The notes below the pieces were generated by a model, which worked only from the letters and a program-made list of their open reading frames with translations, did not search any database and was not told the DNA's origin. Shown here piece after piece: positions 17,253-27,117 of a DNA stretch of 64,000 bases. Source of the DNA: Acidobacteriota bacterium. GTDB taxonomy: Bacteria; Acidobacteriota; Vicinamibacteria; Vicinamibacterales; CAVVIG01. The position numbers and the translations under genes are program-made. Position 1 is the stretch's first letter. Each line of letters begins with the position of its first letter. The stretch is taken from positions 124,001 through 188,000 of the forward strand of contig QHWB01000062.1 of NCBI GenBank assembly GCA_003222395.1. The letters run 5' to 3'.

Positions 17253-18035
17253 CTACTCGCTGCAGCTCGGTGACAGCATCTCGAAGGCGCTGATCGCGAT
17301 GCGCTGTTCGTCCGGCAGCTTGATCAACAAACCGCGCACGAAGATCTTCTGACCTCTATGCGTCTCCGGCGCGTAGGCCATCGCATCCAACAGATGAAAC
17401 GTTTCGATGCCGGGCGGCGCTGTCGTCGCAGAAGCCGTCGATGATGCGGATCCGGCTGCGGACGCTGCGACCGGCGCGCTCGCGCGTGTCAGCAACCAGT
17501 TGCCGCGAGAATCGGCGGTGAGGCAGCCCACCACTTCGACGTACGAGAAGTCGCCGACGGGAGGTGGCGGCTTCGGCCGTCCCGGCACAATGCGGATGCC
17601 GTCGAGCGCATCCGCCGAAAGCTCCTGCGACCCGGAAGGAAATCCGTTCTCTTTCAGCAGGTGCGCGACGACGTCGAGATAGGCATTGTCGCCGAGCGTT
17701 CCCGGCGCGTTCCGCGGCATCGTCCTCGCGGCCTTCGTGAACAGCGCCTTCAGCTCTTTTCCGGCGAATTGCCGCGTGAAGCGCTGGTCTCGGAGCGCCG
17801 GGCCGGTCGCGCCGCCGAGATCGGCGCGATGACATCCGGCGCACGACGCTTCATACACCGTCGCGCCGCGCGCCGCCTGCGCATCCGTGTACACGCCGTC
17901 GGCGACGGTTTTTTCAGTCTCCTGCGCGGCAGCCACGGTGCCGAATGCAGGCCTGAAGGCCTGCGCTACGAACCTCAGTGGCGAAGCGGCCATGACAATT
18001 GCCGTCGCGACCAACCACACAGGCGATTCGGACAA
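17253..18035 (-). CDS. Periplasmic cytochrome c (class I-like) protein
   Basis: 260 residues. A signal peptide region (VWLVATAIVMAASPLRF) is extended by VAQAFRPAFG, which is encoded by a palindromic repeat element. The cytochrome domain spans about residues 45-135, with the heme site YEASCAGCHRADLGGATGPAL and the distal methionine candidate in ARTMPRNAPGTLGDN. The second half (YVEVVGCLTADSRGNWLLTRA, then an Ala/Ser/Thr-rich linker, then FHLLDAMAYAPETHRGQKIFVRGLLIKLP) is a beta-rich domain typical of secreted acidobacterial cytochromes. It likely passes electrons in the periplasm and is the last gene of a co-directed set with esterase, ankyrin, DUF1552 and DUF1592 genes. Confidence 0.85.
   Translation of the reverse strand: MSESPVWLVATAIVMAASPLRFVAQAFRPAFGTVAAAQETEKTVADGVYTDAQAARGATVYEASCAGCHRADLGGATGPALRDQRFTRQFAGKELKALFTKAARTMPRNAPGTLGDNAYLDVVAHLLKENGFPSGSQELSADALDGIRIVPGRPKPPPPVGDFSYVEVVGCLTADSRGNWLLTRASAPVAASAAGSASSTASATTAPPGIETFHLLDAMAYAPETHRGQKIFVRGLLIKLPDEQRIAISAFEMLSPSCSE
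17947..17969. repeat. Palindromic repeat inside the cytochrome gene (copy 1 of the GTAGCGC...AGGCC family)
   Basis: GCAGGCCT and AGGCCTGC face each other across GA, followed by GCTAC, which on minus gives GTAGCGCAGGC. The element lies in the signal-peptide region and is translated as AQAFRPAF. Confidence 0.6.
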
Positions 18036-18047
18036 TGGAACCCCCGA

Positions 18048-20000
18048 TCACAGGCCAGGTTGAGGCGGCTTGACTGGTTGCCACGGCACGGCGCCCGTCC
18101 GTTTGGTGTCCCTGCGGAAAAGTTTTCCGCCCTGCGTGACGTACAGCCACGAGCGCCCCGGTCCGCCGAACGCGATGTCGGTGATCGGCGTCGCGGTGAA
18201 CTCCGGCTTGTTCAGGATGTTCGTGCATCGGCCCGGCTGCTCGCACACCTGAATCCCCATCGCGCTCGTCGCCCACATGTAGCCGAGGGAGTCGACGGTG
18301 AGGCCGCCGACCCCGCTGAACAGTCCTTCTTCGGGCATTTCCAGACGCTGGAACGGCTCCCCGTTGACGAGCGATCCGTCGGCGGCGATTTGAAACGACC
18401 ACTGATAGCGGTCCATGCCGTCGCCGACGAGGAGCATGGCCTGATCGGGCGTGAGCGTGAGCGCGCTCGGCTTCATGATTTCGCCGCCGCCGTACACGAT
18501 ACGGTGCTGTCGCTTGACGTCGATGTAACCGACGATTTTCTGCGCTGTATCGACGAAATAGATGCCGCCGCTCTTCGTCAGCGCGAGATCGTTGGCGTGG
18601 ATGTTCTGAGCGACGACCTTCTCGTCGCCGCTCGGACCGTACGAAACAAGGCGTCCTGCGGCAAGCTGTGTCGCGTACAGGCGGCCGTCGGCGCCGAATC
18701 GAAGCGCGCGCGCCCCGCGCGTGTTTTCCCTGAAGACCGCGACGCTGCGCGCGGCGTCGGATTTGTAGATTGTGTTTTCTGCCAGATCGGCAAAAAAGAC
18801 GTTGCCATCCTTGTCGACCGCCGGGCTTGCCACCGACTTGTAGAGGCCGCCGACCTGCTCCCATGGCTTGTCGCGATAGATCAACGCGTACACCGCGCCG
18901 CGCGGGCCGCCGCCTCGACCGGCGGCCGGAGGCGGCGTCGCCGGTTGTCCGCCACGGCCGGCGCCGCCTTCACGCGCCGGGTTCGAGGGCGGCGGCAGCA
19001 GTTCGCGATGCGGAACGAGCTCGGCGAAGATGCCGCGTCCCGCGCCGGACTGCGGCTCCCTGACGGCGATCGGCTGCGGATAATCGCGCCAGAGCCATCG
19101 CAGCGTCTCGGGAAGCATCGACGCGCCGTGCCGGTTGCTATGGCCGTCCTCGCCCAATTCGATGCGCACGTCGTTGCCGGCGAACTCCAGCGCGGCGGCC
19201 ATTCGAGGATTCTCGAGATACCAGCTGCCCGCGTAGTTGACGAGATCCTGCCGGCCGGTCTGCATGAAGACGCGGATCGGCCGCGGCTCGGTGCGGCGAA
19301 TCAGGCCGGGCAGGCGATCCGCGCCTCTGAAGTTGCCGAAGCTGCCGACCCAGGTGATGACGCGGCGAAATTGATCCGGACGATTCCACGCGGCGACGAA
19401 GGCGCCGACGCCGCCGGTGCTGATCCCGGCGACGGCGTGATCGTTCGCGTCCTGCGAAAGGTTGTAGCTCTTGCCGACTTCGGGCACGAGCTCGTCGATC
19501 AGGAAATTCGCGAACCGCGGCGTCAGCGAGTCGTACTCGAAGATGCGCTCGTATCGATTCTGCGCCTCGTCCGAGAGCGCCGGCATCACGCCGGGATCCA
19601 CGAAGATCGCGATCATCGGCGGGACGTCGCGTTTCGCGATCAGGTTGTCGAGGACGACCGGCACGCGCACGTTGTTGCCGGCGTAGCCGCTGCCGTCGAG
19701 GAAAATCATGTACGGGATTGCGCGGTTGCGATCGTACCCGGCCGGTACGTAAACCTGATAGTTGTGTGGCGTGCCCGGAAAGAACTTTCCAGGCGCGAGC
19801 ACGTGTTTGGTCAGCGAGCCGGTGGGGACGCCCGGCTGCGGCTGCGAGTCGGCGGTGAGCGAGTAATCGAGCGGGGGTGGATTGCTGCCAGGCGACTGCT
19901 GTTGAACGCCTGCCGCGGGCGCAGTGCCCGCGAGCCACGATACGATCCCGATCAGGAGTCCGCCACCGGCAATTGATGAGAACAGGGTGCCTCGCGCCAT
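18048..20000 (-). CDS. Secreted esterase fused to an SMP-30/gluconolactonase-like beta-propeller
   Basis: 650 residues. After the signal peptide (about residues 1-32) comes an enterochelin-esterase-like alpha/beta hydrolase domain (70-330) with LDGSGYAG, the nucleophile elbow GISTGG at 192-197, and a late GEDGHSNRHG segment that can supply the histidine. A Pro/Gly/Ala-rich linker (about 345-385) joins it to an SMP-30/gluconolactonase-like propeller (SPAVDKDGNVFFADLAENTIY, IHANDLALTKSGGIYFVDT, LTVDSLGYMWATSAMGI). The fusion suggests cleavage of an ester or lactone in carbohydrate-related material outside the cytoplasm. The gene lies 12 bp from the cytochrome gene. Confidence 0.85.
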   Translation of the reverse strand: MARGTLFSSIAGGGLLIGIVSWLAGTAPAAGVQQQSPGSNPPPLDYSLTADSQPQPGVPTGSLTKHVLAPGKFFPGTPHNYQVYVPAGYDRNRAIPYMIFLDGSGYAGNNVRVPVVLDNLIAKRDVPPMIAIFVDPGVMPALSDEAQNRYERIFEYDSLTPRFANFLIDELVPEVGKSYNLSQDANDHAVAGISTGGVGAFVAAWNRPDQFRRVITWVGSFGNFRGADRLPGLIRRTEPRPIRVFMQTGRQDLVNYAGSWYLENPRMAAALEFAGNDVRIELGEDGHSNRHGASMLPETLRWLWRDYPQPIAVREPQSGAGRGIFAELVPHRELLPPPSNPAREGGAGRGGQPATPPPAAGRGGGPRGAVYALIYRDKPWEQVGGLYKSVASPAVDKDGNVFFADLAENTIYKSDAARSVAVFRENTRGARALRFGADGRLYATQLAAGRLVSYGPSGDEKVVAQNIHANDLALTKSGGIYFVDTAQKIVGYIDVKRQHRIVYGGGEIMKPSALTLTPDQAMLLVGDGMDRYQWSFQIAADGSLVNGEPFQRLEMPEEGLFSGVGGLTVDSLGYMWATSAMGIQVCEQPGRCTNILNKPEFTATPITDIAFGGPGRSWLYVTQGGKLFRRDTKRTGAVPWQPVKPPQPGL

Positions 20001-20132
20001 TCGATGTCCCTTTCAGTGCAACGTCGGTCGCCGAGTCGCGACTTTAAACTATTTTCCTGATTTGCGAGTTTTCGTGGCTTGCGTGGCAGGACCCAACGTT
20101 CGCAAAGCCGGGACGCGACGTAAGCAGTCGCG

Positions 20133-21524
20133 TCAGCGTTTCGACGGGATCTTCGGCTTCTCGCCGCGTTCCGTGATGAGCTTCGTCAGCAAATCGACGG
20201 CGAGATCGACCGGCAGATTGTCGGCGATGGCAATCGGCGTGCGTCCCGCCGCGTTCAGCTCGTCGAGCCGCGCGCCGTGATCGGCGAGGAACTGGATCAC
20301 TTCGCAGACTTCCGGCTGTGTCCGATCGTTCATGGCGACGGCAACATGCATCGGCGTGTTGCCGATCGCCGTCACGACGTTCACGTTCGGGTCGAGCTCG
20401 TAGGCGTACTTGAACGTCTTCAGACGCGCGCCTGCCGCCGCAGTCATGAGAAGACTGGTGCCGTCCTGCGCCTTCAGGCTCGGATCCGCACCCGCTGCAA
20501 CGAGCGCGCGCATGACCTCCTCGTGATCGCTGCGCGCGGCCAGCATCAGCGGCGTCTGCTCGCCAATCGCCCCGCCGCGTCCCGGTCCGCCGCCTCGAGC
20601 CCCGGCGGGCGCCATCGATTTCGGCGTGCGCGCGTTCGGATCGGCGTGCTTCGCGAGCAGCGCGCCAACCAGCTTCAGATCGCCGACCTGCGACGCCAGA
20701 TGCAGAATCGTGTTCCCTGCGCGATCGCGGACGCCGATGTCGGCGCCGCTCTCGAGCACCGCAAGCGCGGCCACCGTGTGCCGGTATTGCATGGCGACGA
20801 TGAGAGGTGTCGCCCCGGAGGGGAGTGCGAGGTTTGGATTGGCGCCGCGCTCGAGCAGCGTCCTGATCGACGCGGCATCGTCTTTGATCACGGCGAAGAC
20901 GAGCGGCGTGAAGCCGGCTTTCGACGCGGCGTCGACCGTCGCGCCCAGATCGATCAAGCCGGCCACGACATCGGCGTGGCCTTCGGCGGCCGCCCACATC
21001 AGCGCGGTCTGATGGCCGCGCGGTTCCGCCGCGTTGACGTCGCCGCCGTGGCGAACCAACTGCCGGACCGCCTCGAGGCTTCCGGCGCCCGCGGCGATCA
21101 TGACGGCCGTCTCGCCGTTCCATCGCGCCGCGTGCGTGTCTGCGCCGGCCGCCACTAATCGTTGGATGAGATCCGCGTCTCCGTTCGCCGCCGCGAGCGT
21201 GACCGGCGTCTCGCCGTATTCGTCGGCGGTGTTGGCATTGGCGCCGGTATCGAGCAGCGCTTCCGCCATCCGTCGCTCGCCGAGGTGGATCGCCCACGCC
21301 AACGGCGTCGCGCCATCGGGCTGCGCGGCGTTCACGTCGACCTTCGCTCGCAGCAGCGCGGCGAACGCTTTGTCGTCTCGGCGCTTGACGGCATCAATCA
21401 GACGTGTGTCGCGCTGCTGTGCGTGCAGAGGCAACAGCGACGCGGACAGGCAACCGATGCCGACCAGCACGACGACGTTGGCGGCCCTGAAAGGGCCGCC
21501 CCACACTGTTCGCATGCGCTTCAA
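20133..21524 (-). CDS. Exported ankyrin-repeat protein
   Basis: 463 residues. The N-terminus (MKRMRTVWGGPFRAANVVVLVGIGCLSASLLPLHAQQ) is a signal peptide; its GGPFRAA part is encoded by a palindromic repeat element. The mature protein is a chain of about ten ankyrin repeats of 33 residues (for example DGATPLAWAIHLGERRMAEA, GETPVTLAAANGDADLIQRL, GHQTALMWAAAEGHADVVAGL, GNTILHLASQVGDLKLVGAL). A Gly/Pro/Arg-rich insert (MAPAGARGGGPGRGG) separates the last four repeats from the rest. It is probably a periplasmic protein-interaction scaffold. It sits between the DUF1552 and esterase genes on the same strand. Confidence 0.85.
   Translation of the reverse strand: MKRMRTVWGGPFRAANVVVLVGIGCLSASLLPLHAQQRDTRLIDAVKRRDDKAFAALLRAKVDVNAAQPDGATPLAWAIHLGERRMAEALLDTGANANTADEYGETPVTLAAANGDADLIQRLVAAGADTHAARWNGETAVMIAAGAGSLEAVRQLVRHGGDVNAAEPRGHQTALMWAAAEGHADVVAGLIDLGATVDAASKAGFTPLVFAVIKDDAASIRTLLERGANPNLALPSGATPLIVAMQYRHTVAALAVLESGADIGVRDRAGNTILHLASQVGDLKLVGALLAKHADPNARTPKSMAPAGARGGGPGRGGAIGEQTPLMLAARSDHEEVMRALVAAGADPSLKAQDGTSLLMTAAAGARLKTFKYAYELDPNVNVVTAIGNTPMHVAVAMNDRTQPEVCEVIQFLADHGARLDELNAAGRTPIAIADNLPVDLAVDLLTKLITERGEKPKIPSKR
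21480..21500. repeat. Palindromic repeat inside the ankyrin gene (copy 2)
   Basis: GGCGGCCCT and AGGGCCGCC surround GAA. It lies in the signal-peptide coding part and is translated as GGPFRAA. Confidence 0.55.
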
Positions 21525-21564
21525 CGGTTCGCGGTCAATATGTGGCGCGCGCCTGTGGTGGTGG

Positions 21565-21585
21565 CGCGGGCCTTTCAGGCCCGCG
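21565..21585. repeat. Palindromic repeat between the ankyrin and DUF1552 genes (copy 3)
   Basis: CGCGGGCCT and AGGCCCGCG surround TTC. It stands 40 bp before the ankyrin start and 9 bp after the DUF1552 stop, so it could also act as a hairpin between the two genes. Confidence 0.55.
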
Positions 21586-21593
21586 ATTTCGCT

Positions 21594-22955
21594 CTATAAG
21601 TTCGCGAGCCGTCCGGTGCTGTCGCCAAACCCTTCGACGTGCGGCAATCCCGCGAGGTCGAACATGTTCAGGAACAGATTGTTCAGCGGCGTTTCCTTCG
21701 AGTACACGAGATGACGGTTACCTTTCAGCTGCCCGTTCGCCGTCCCGGCCAGCACGATCGGCAGATCGTCGTGCGTGTGAATGTTCGATTCACTGATGCT
21801 GCTGCCGAACAGCACGAGCGAGTGGTCGAGCAGCGTACCGTCGCCGTCGGGTGTGTTCTTCAGCTTCTCGAGCAGATACGCGAGCATGGCGACGTGCAGC
21901 TCGTCTATCTTGATGAGTTTGTCGATCTTCTCCGCGTCGCCCTGATGGTGCGAGATGGAGTGGTGTCCATCTGAGATCCCGATCTCGCGGTACGCACGGT
22001 TGCTGCCGTCGCGGCCGAGCATGAACGACGCGACGCGCGTCATGTCGGTTTGCCACGCGACGACCTGCATGTCGATCATCAACTTCGTGTACTGCATGTA
22101 ATCGTCCGGAATCGCGCCGGGCCGGTCGATGTACGGAAGCACGGTCGTCGCGTTCTGCTGTTCGGCGAGCTGAATCCGCCGCTCGATGTCGCGGACCGAC
22201 TCGAGGTATTCCTCGAGCTTGCGCTTGTCGCCGTTGCCGAGCGTCATCCGCAGGCGCGAGAGCGTGCCGGCGACGTAGTCGAGGACGCTCTTCTGGCTTT
22301 CGAGCCGCGCCAGGCGCGCGGCGGCATCCGTGCTGTCGCCGTCGCCGAACAGCCGCTCGAAGACGCTGCGCGGATTGATTTCCGCCGGCAGCGGACTGGT
22401 CGGTCCGCGCCACGACATCGACATGTACGCGCACGTGTACCCGGAGTCGCAGTTGCCCGCGAGCGGCTGCGGCTCGAGCCCGAGCTCGAGCGAGGCGAGC
22501 TGCGTGTACTTTCCGAGTTCCTTGGCCGCAATCTGATCCGCCGAGATCCCGAGTCGAAAATCGGCGCCGCCGGTCTTTCGCGGATGGACGCCCGTGAGGA
22601 ACGTCGCGGTCGCGCGGGCGTGATCACCGGGGCCGTCGCCGAGCGCGCGCCCGTTGACCTGCGCGAGCCCGCTGAACACGTTGAGGTGCTCGCGGAACGG
22701 CTCGAGCGCCTTCATCGTCGGACTGAACTCGAAATTCGCGCCCGCGCTCTTCGGCGTCCACATGAACGGCCGGGGACTCTTGTCGCACGCGCCGATGATG
22801 CCGTTGGGTGTGTAGACGTAGCCCAGTCGAATCGGCGCGGACGGAGCGAGCGCGGCCGCCGCCGGCCTCATCGAATCGAGCAGCGGCAGCGCCATGGTCG
22901 CGCCGAGGCCTCGCAGAAATGTTCGCCTCGGCAGGGTAGGGTTGAAGTTGTTCAT
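21594..22955 (-). CDS. DUF1552 domain-containing exported protein
   Basis: 453 residues from ATG 22955. The N-terminus (NPTLPRRTFLRGLGATMALPLLD) is a Tat-type signal. DUF1552 features follow: RLGYVYTPNGI, FVFSGLAQVNG-like segment (HLNVFSGLAQVNGRALGDG), DHARATATFLTGVHPRKT, SLELGLEP, YMSMSWRGPTSPLPAEINPR and the C-terminal DHSLVLFGSSISESNIHTHDDLPIVLAGT. This family is related to the DUF1501/sulfatase-like secreted proteins of planctomycetes and acidobacteria and is regularly paired with DUF1592 proteins. The start overlaps the DUF1592 stop by 4 bp (ATGA), so the two are translated together. The biochemical role is unknown. Confidence 0.9.
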   Translation of the reverse strand: MNNFNPTLPRRTFLRGLGATMALPLLDSMRPAAAALAPSAPIRLGYVYTPNGIIGACDKSPRPFMWTPKSAGANFEFSPTMKALEPFREHLNVFSGLAQVNGRALGDGPGDHARATATFLTGVHPRKTGGADFRLGISADQIAAKELGKYTQLASLELGLEPQPLAGNCDSGYTCAYMSMSWRGPTSPLPAEINPRSVFERLFGDGDSTDAAARLARLESQKSVLDYVAGTLSRLRMTLGNGDKRKLEEYLESVRDIERRIQLAEQQNATTVLPYIDRPGAIPDDYMQYTKLMIDMQVVAWQTDMTRVASFMLGRDGSNRAYREIGISDGHHSISHHQGDAEKIDKLIKIDELHVAMLAYLLEKLKNTPDGDGTLLDHSLVLFGSSISESNIHTHDDLPIVLAGTANGQLKGNRHLVYSKETPLNNLFLNMFDLAGLPHVEGFGDSTGRLANL

Positions 22956-25384
22956 GAGTCCGACGCTCTCCGCATTCGAAAAGGCGTGCTGTTCACAATC
23001 GCCAGAATCCACGACGAGATTCGATAATTATCGCGCGCCGCTTCGCGATCGATCGCGCGAATCGCCGCGTAGTCGTCGTACTCGACGCCGCGGCCGAGCG
23101 CGTAGGTGAGCAGCTTCTCGGTGGCCGTCCGCACGAAATCGTCGCGGTATTTGGTCAGCAGCAGCTGGCTCAGCCCGGCCGGCCCCTGGAACTCGGCCCC
23201 ATCGGGCAGCCTGCCGCTCGCGTCGATTTCGGCGCCGGCATCCTGGGTCCGCCACCGTCCGACGCCGTCGTAGTTCTCCAGCGCGAAACCGATCGGATCC
23301 ATCCGCGCGTGGCACGCCGCGCAGGTGGCGTTCGCCCTGTGCGCCTGCATCTGCTCGCGCATCGACAGCACCTTGCCGTGAGGCGCGGCTTTCAGCTCCG
23401 GCACGTCGGGCGGCGGTGGCGGCGGCGGCGTGCCGAGCAGGTTCTCGAGAATCCATTTGCCGCGCTGCACCACAGACGTTCTGTTCGGATAAGACGTCAC
23501 CGTGAGCATGCTGCCTTGACCGAGCAGGCCGCGTCGATTCACATCGGTGATCGTGACGCGCCGGAACTGCGAGCCGTACACCCGCGGGATGCCGTAGTGC
23601 TCGGCGAGACGCTGGTTGACGAAGGTGTAATCGGCGGAGAGAAGATCGAGCAGGCTGCGGTCCTCGCGGAAGATGCTCGAGACGAAGAGCGACGTCTCGG
23701 TGAAAAACGCCTGGCGCAGCGCTTCGTCGAACGGGAAGATGACCGGATCCGGCTTCACCGTTTCGACGTTCCTCAGCTGAAGCCACTGACCCACGAAGTT
23801 GGAGACCAGCGCATCGGCGCGCGCGTCGTCGAGCATCCGCCGCACCTGCCGCTCCAGCGTCGCGGCGTCTTTCAGTCTGCCGCGTTCGGCCAGATCGAGC
23901 AGCTCCGCGTCGGGAATCGTGCTCCACAAGAAGAAGGAGAGGCGCGACGCGAGCTCGACGTCGCTGATGTGAAACGCCTGTCCAGGCGCGACGCCGCGAG
24001 GGTCGCGCTCGATGCGGAACAGGAATTCGGGCGACACGAGCATCGCTTCGATCGCGGCCTGAATACCATTGACAAATCCCTCCGACTCCGCTTCGCTGCG
24101 TCGCCCAGCCGCCGTCGCGTCGCCGTGAGGGGAGCGGGCCTTCTGGTAGAACGCGAACAGCGGATCGATATCGGCATTCGTCACCGGGCGGCGGAAGGCT
24201 CGGTGCGCCAGCGACGTGAGAATGCTTCGCGCGCACGCCGGCTCCTCGGCGGGCCGAGCGGGATGACACGTGAAAATCGTCCGCCGGCTCGGTGTGTCTC
24301 CACGGCCTGTCGGCTCGTACGGGCCGCCGACGATCAACTTGCTGACTTCTGGCGTCCGCGCACGCACATCGAATCGTTTCAGGCGCGCGCCGTTCAACCT
24401 CAAATCGACTGGCGACGGAATCTCGACCGCGCCGGCGGCCGCGGCCGCCGCGCCGCCCGGTCCCGGCGGCGCCTCGCGTTCAAGCTTCAGGTTCTCGCGC
24501 GGCGACGTCACGCCAACGGTGTGCAGTCCGGCCCTGACCGCGACGCGCACCTGGTACGGATCGATCTCTGTCTCCTCGCCGTCGGCTTGAACGCCGAGAA
24601 AACGGACCTTGAAGACGTACTCCGCGTCGAGCGGAAAATAGTGAGCGACCGTCATGCCGGCGCGCGAGTCGAACGGCAGGTCGCCGTTCAGTTGCTCGTT
24701 CCGGCTGCCTTTCACCGGATCGCGCTTCGCGTTGTAGATCTCTTCGACGGGCCTCATCGTGAGATCGCCGACCGCAAGCCGGCTCACTTTGCGCGCCGCC
24801 GACATGTACCGATCGAGCAGCGCCGGCGACGTCGACAGCACTTCGGCGATGTTGTCGAACCCGTAACCCGAATCATCCACCGGCAGCCATTCGCCCGGAT
24901 GGATGTCGACGTTCAGTACGTCGCGCACGGCGTTGCTGTACTCCGCGCGATTCAGGCGATGAACTGGCGCGCGGCCCGGATTGGGATGAGCAGCGGCCGC
25001 GCGGTCGAGCGTGGTTTCCAGATACGTGGCCAACGCTGCGGCGACGCGAGCGTCGGGACGGGACCGAACGGTCGACGGCGGCATCTCGCCCGATCGCAGC
25101 TTGCGCGCAACCTTCTCCCAGACGGCAGCATGCTCCGGGACGGTCGCCAGATCGAGCGCCTGCAGCGTGAGCCCCGCCGTCTTGAGCCGGTCGTTGTGGC
25201 AGGTGATGCAGTAGGTGCCGACGAGGGCTGCATATTCCGAGGCGGGTGCCGATGGCGGCGCGCCTGAACGCTGCAGTTCCTGCGACAGCAATCGAGCGGA
25301 CGGCGGATGACCGTAATTGCGAGCGCAGGCAGCGCCGGCAAAGACGGAAACCGCGACGGTCGACCAGATGAGCGTCGTGCGCAC
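22952..25384 (-). CDS. DUF1592 domain-containing protein with cytochrome c motif (planctomycete-type)
   Basis: 810 residues from GTG 25384. The signal region (TTLIWSTVAVSVFAGAACA) is followed by a cytochrome-like module with CITCH at residues 59-63. The serial domains of this family come next: a DUF1587 region (RAPVHRLNRAEYSNAVRDVL), an Ig-like beta region with SPVDLRLNGARLKRFDV, DUF1595/DUF1592 (HRAFRRPVTNADI, ELASRLSFFLWSTIPDAELL, NFVGQWLQLRN) and DUF1588/DUF1585 with a second heme-type motif CAACH (ATCAACHARMDPIGFALENYD). It is probably a periplasmic redox or carbohydrate-related protein. It is the first gene of the DUF1592-DUF1552-ankyrin-esterase-cytochrome run; a TATAAT lies at 25405-25410 on minus, 20 nt before the GTG. 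Confidence 0.9.
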   Translation of the reverse strand: MRTTLIWSTVAVSVFAGAACARNYGHPPSARLLSQELQRSGAPPSAPASEYAALVGTYCITCHNDRLKTAGLTLQALDLATVPEHAAVWEKVARKLRSGEMPPSTVRSRPDARVAAALATYLETTLDRAAAAHPNPGRAPVHRLNRAEYSNAVRDVLNVDIHPGEWLPVDDSGYGFDNIAEVLSTSPALLDRYMSAARKVSRLAVGDLTMRPVEEIYNAKRDPVKGSRNEQLNGDLPFDSRAGMTVAHYFPLDAEYVFKVRFLGVQADGEETEIDPYQVRVAVRAGLHTVGVTSPRENLKLEREAPPGPGGAAAAAAGAVEIPSPVDLRLNGARLKRFDVRARTPEVSKLIVGGPYEPTGRGDTPSRRTIFTCHPARPAEEPACARSILTSLAHRAFRRPVTNADIDPLFAFYQKARSPHGDATAAGRRSEAESEGFVNGIQAAIEAMLVSPEFLFRIERDPRGVAPGQAFHISDVELASRLSFFLWSTIPDAELLDLAERGRLKDAATLERQVRRMLDDARADALVSNFVGQWLQLRNVETVKPDPVIFPFDEALRQAFFTETSLFVSSIFREDRSLLDLLSADYTFVNQRLAEHYGIPRVYGSQFRRVTITDVNRRGLLGQGSMLTVTSYPNRTSVVQRGKWILENLLGTPPPPPPPDVPELKAAPHGKVLSMREQMQAHRANATCAACHARMDPIGFALENYDGVGRWRTQDAGAEIDASGRLPDGAEFQGPAGLSQLLLTKYRDDFVRTATEKLLTYALGRGVEYDDYAAIRAIDREAARDNYRISSWILAIVNSTPFRMRRASDS

Positions 25385-25442
25385 GTTTCAGACGATCCGA
25401 GGTGATTATAGGGCCTGGCGACGGCCCGCCGCCCCTGGATGA

Positions 25443-26834
<1,392 letters not shown>

Positions 26835-26865
26835 CGAAGGCCGGATACACGAGACAGCAGGGTGG

Positions 26866-26871
26866 TACACT
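26866..26871 (+). promoter_or_regulatory. Likely -10 hexamer of the small charged protein gene; leaderless start
   Basis: TACACT stands exactly 6 nt before the GTG at 26878, and no ribosome-binding site is present. Confidence 0.35.
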
Positions 26872-26877
26872 TTCTAG

Positions 26878-27090
26878 GTGCCGACGAAGAAGGACAACGA
26901 GGACGAACGCTTCGTCCGCATCAACGCGCTGATGGAAGAATACAGGGTCAACCACGAGAACCTGGAGCACTACATCAGGAACATCCACCCGGGCATGCGT
27001 GAGGGTCGGGATCGCGCGCGCCAGGGTGCCGACGGCCCGAGGAAGCATATGAACAGCGCGCGGCGACAGTTGAAGAAATCCAAGGGGTAG
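26878..27090 (+). CDS. Small highly charged hypothetical protein
   Basis: 70 residues from GTG 26878. The sequence is hydrophilic and helical (DNEDERFVRINALMEEYR, NHENLEHYIRNIHPGMREGRD) with a lysine/arginine-rich end (RRQLKKSKG). It has no signal peptide or known domain. It sits between the esterase and the GDSL lipase genes on the same strand, 27 bp before the latter. Possibly a cytoplasmic nucleic-acid-binding or regulatory peptide; I do not recognise the family. Confidence 0.55.
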   Translation: MPTKKDNEDERFVRINALMEEYRVNHENLEHYIRNIHPGMREGRDRARQGADGPRKHMNSARRQLKKSKG

Positions 27091-27117
27091 CAGCCCGCGG
27101 ATCCTCCCTCGCGCACC

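Noticed and set aside
17661-19976. Very long open frame (771 codons) opposite the esterase/SMP-30 gene
   Set aside because: It mirrors the codon structure of a well-supported gene on the other strand, is rich in Arg/Ala without hydrophobic patterning, and has no recognisable motif. High GC content makes such antisense frames common.
23309-25267. Long plus-strand frame (652 codons) opposite the DUF1592 gene
   Set aside because: Shadow of the coding gene with low-complexity Arg/Ala composition and no domains.
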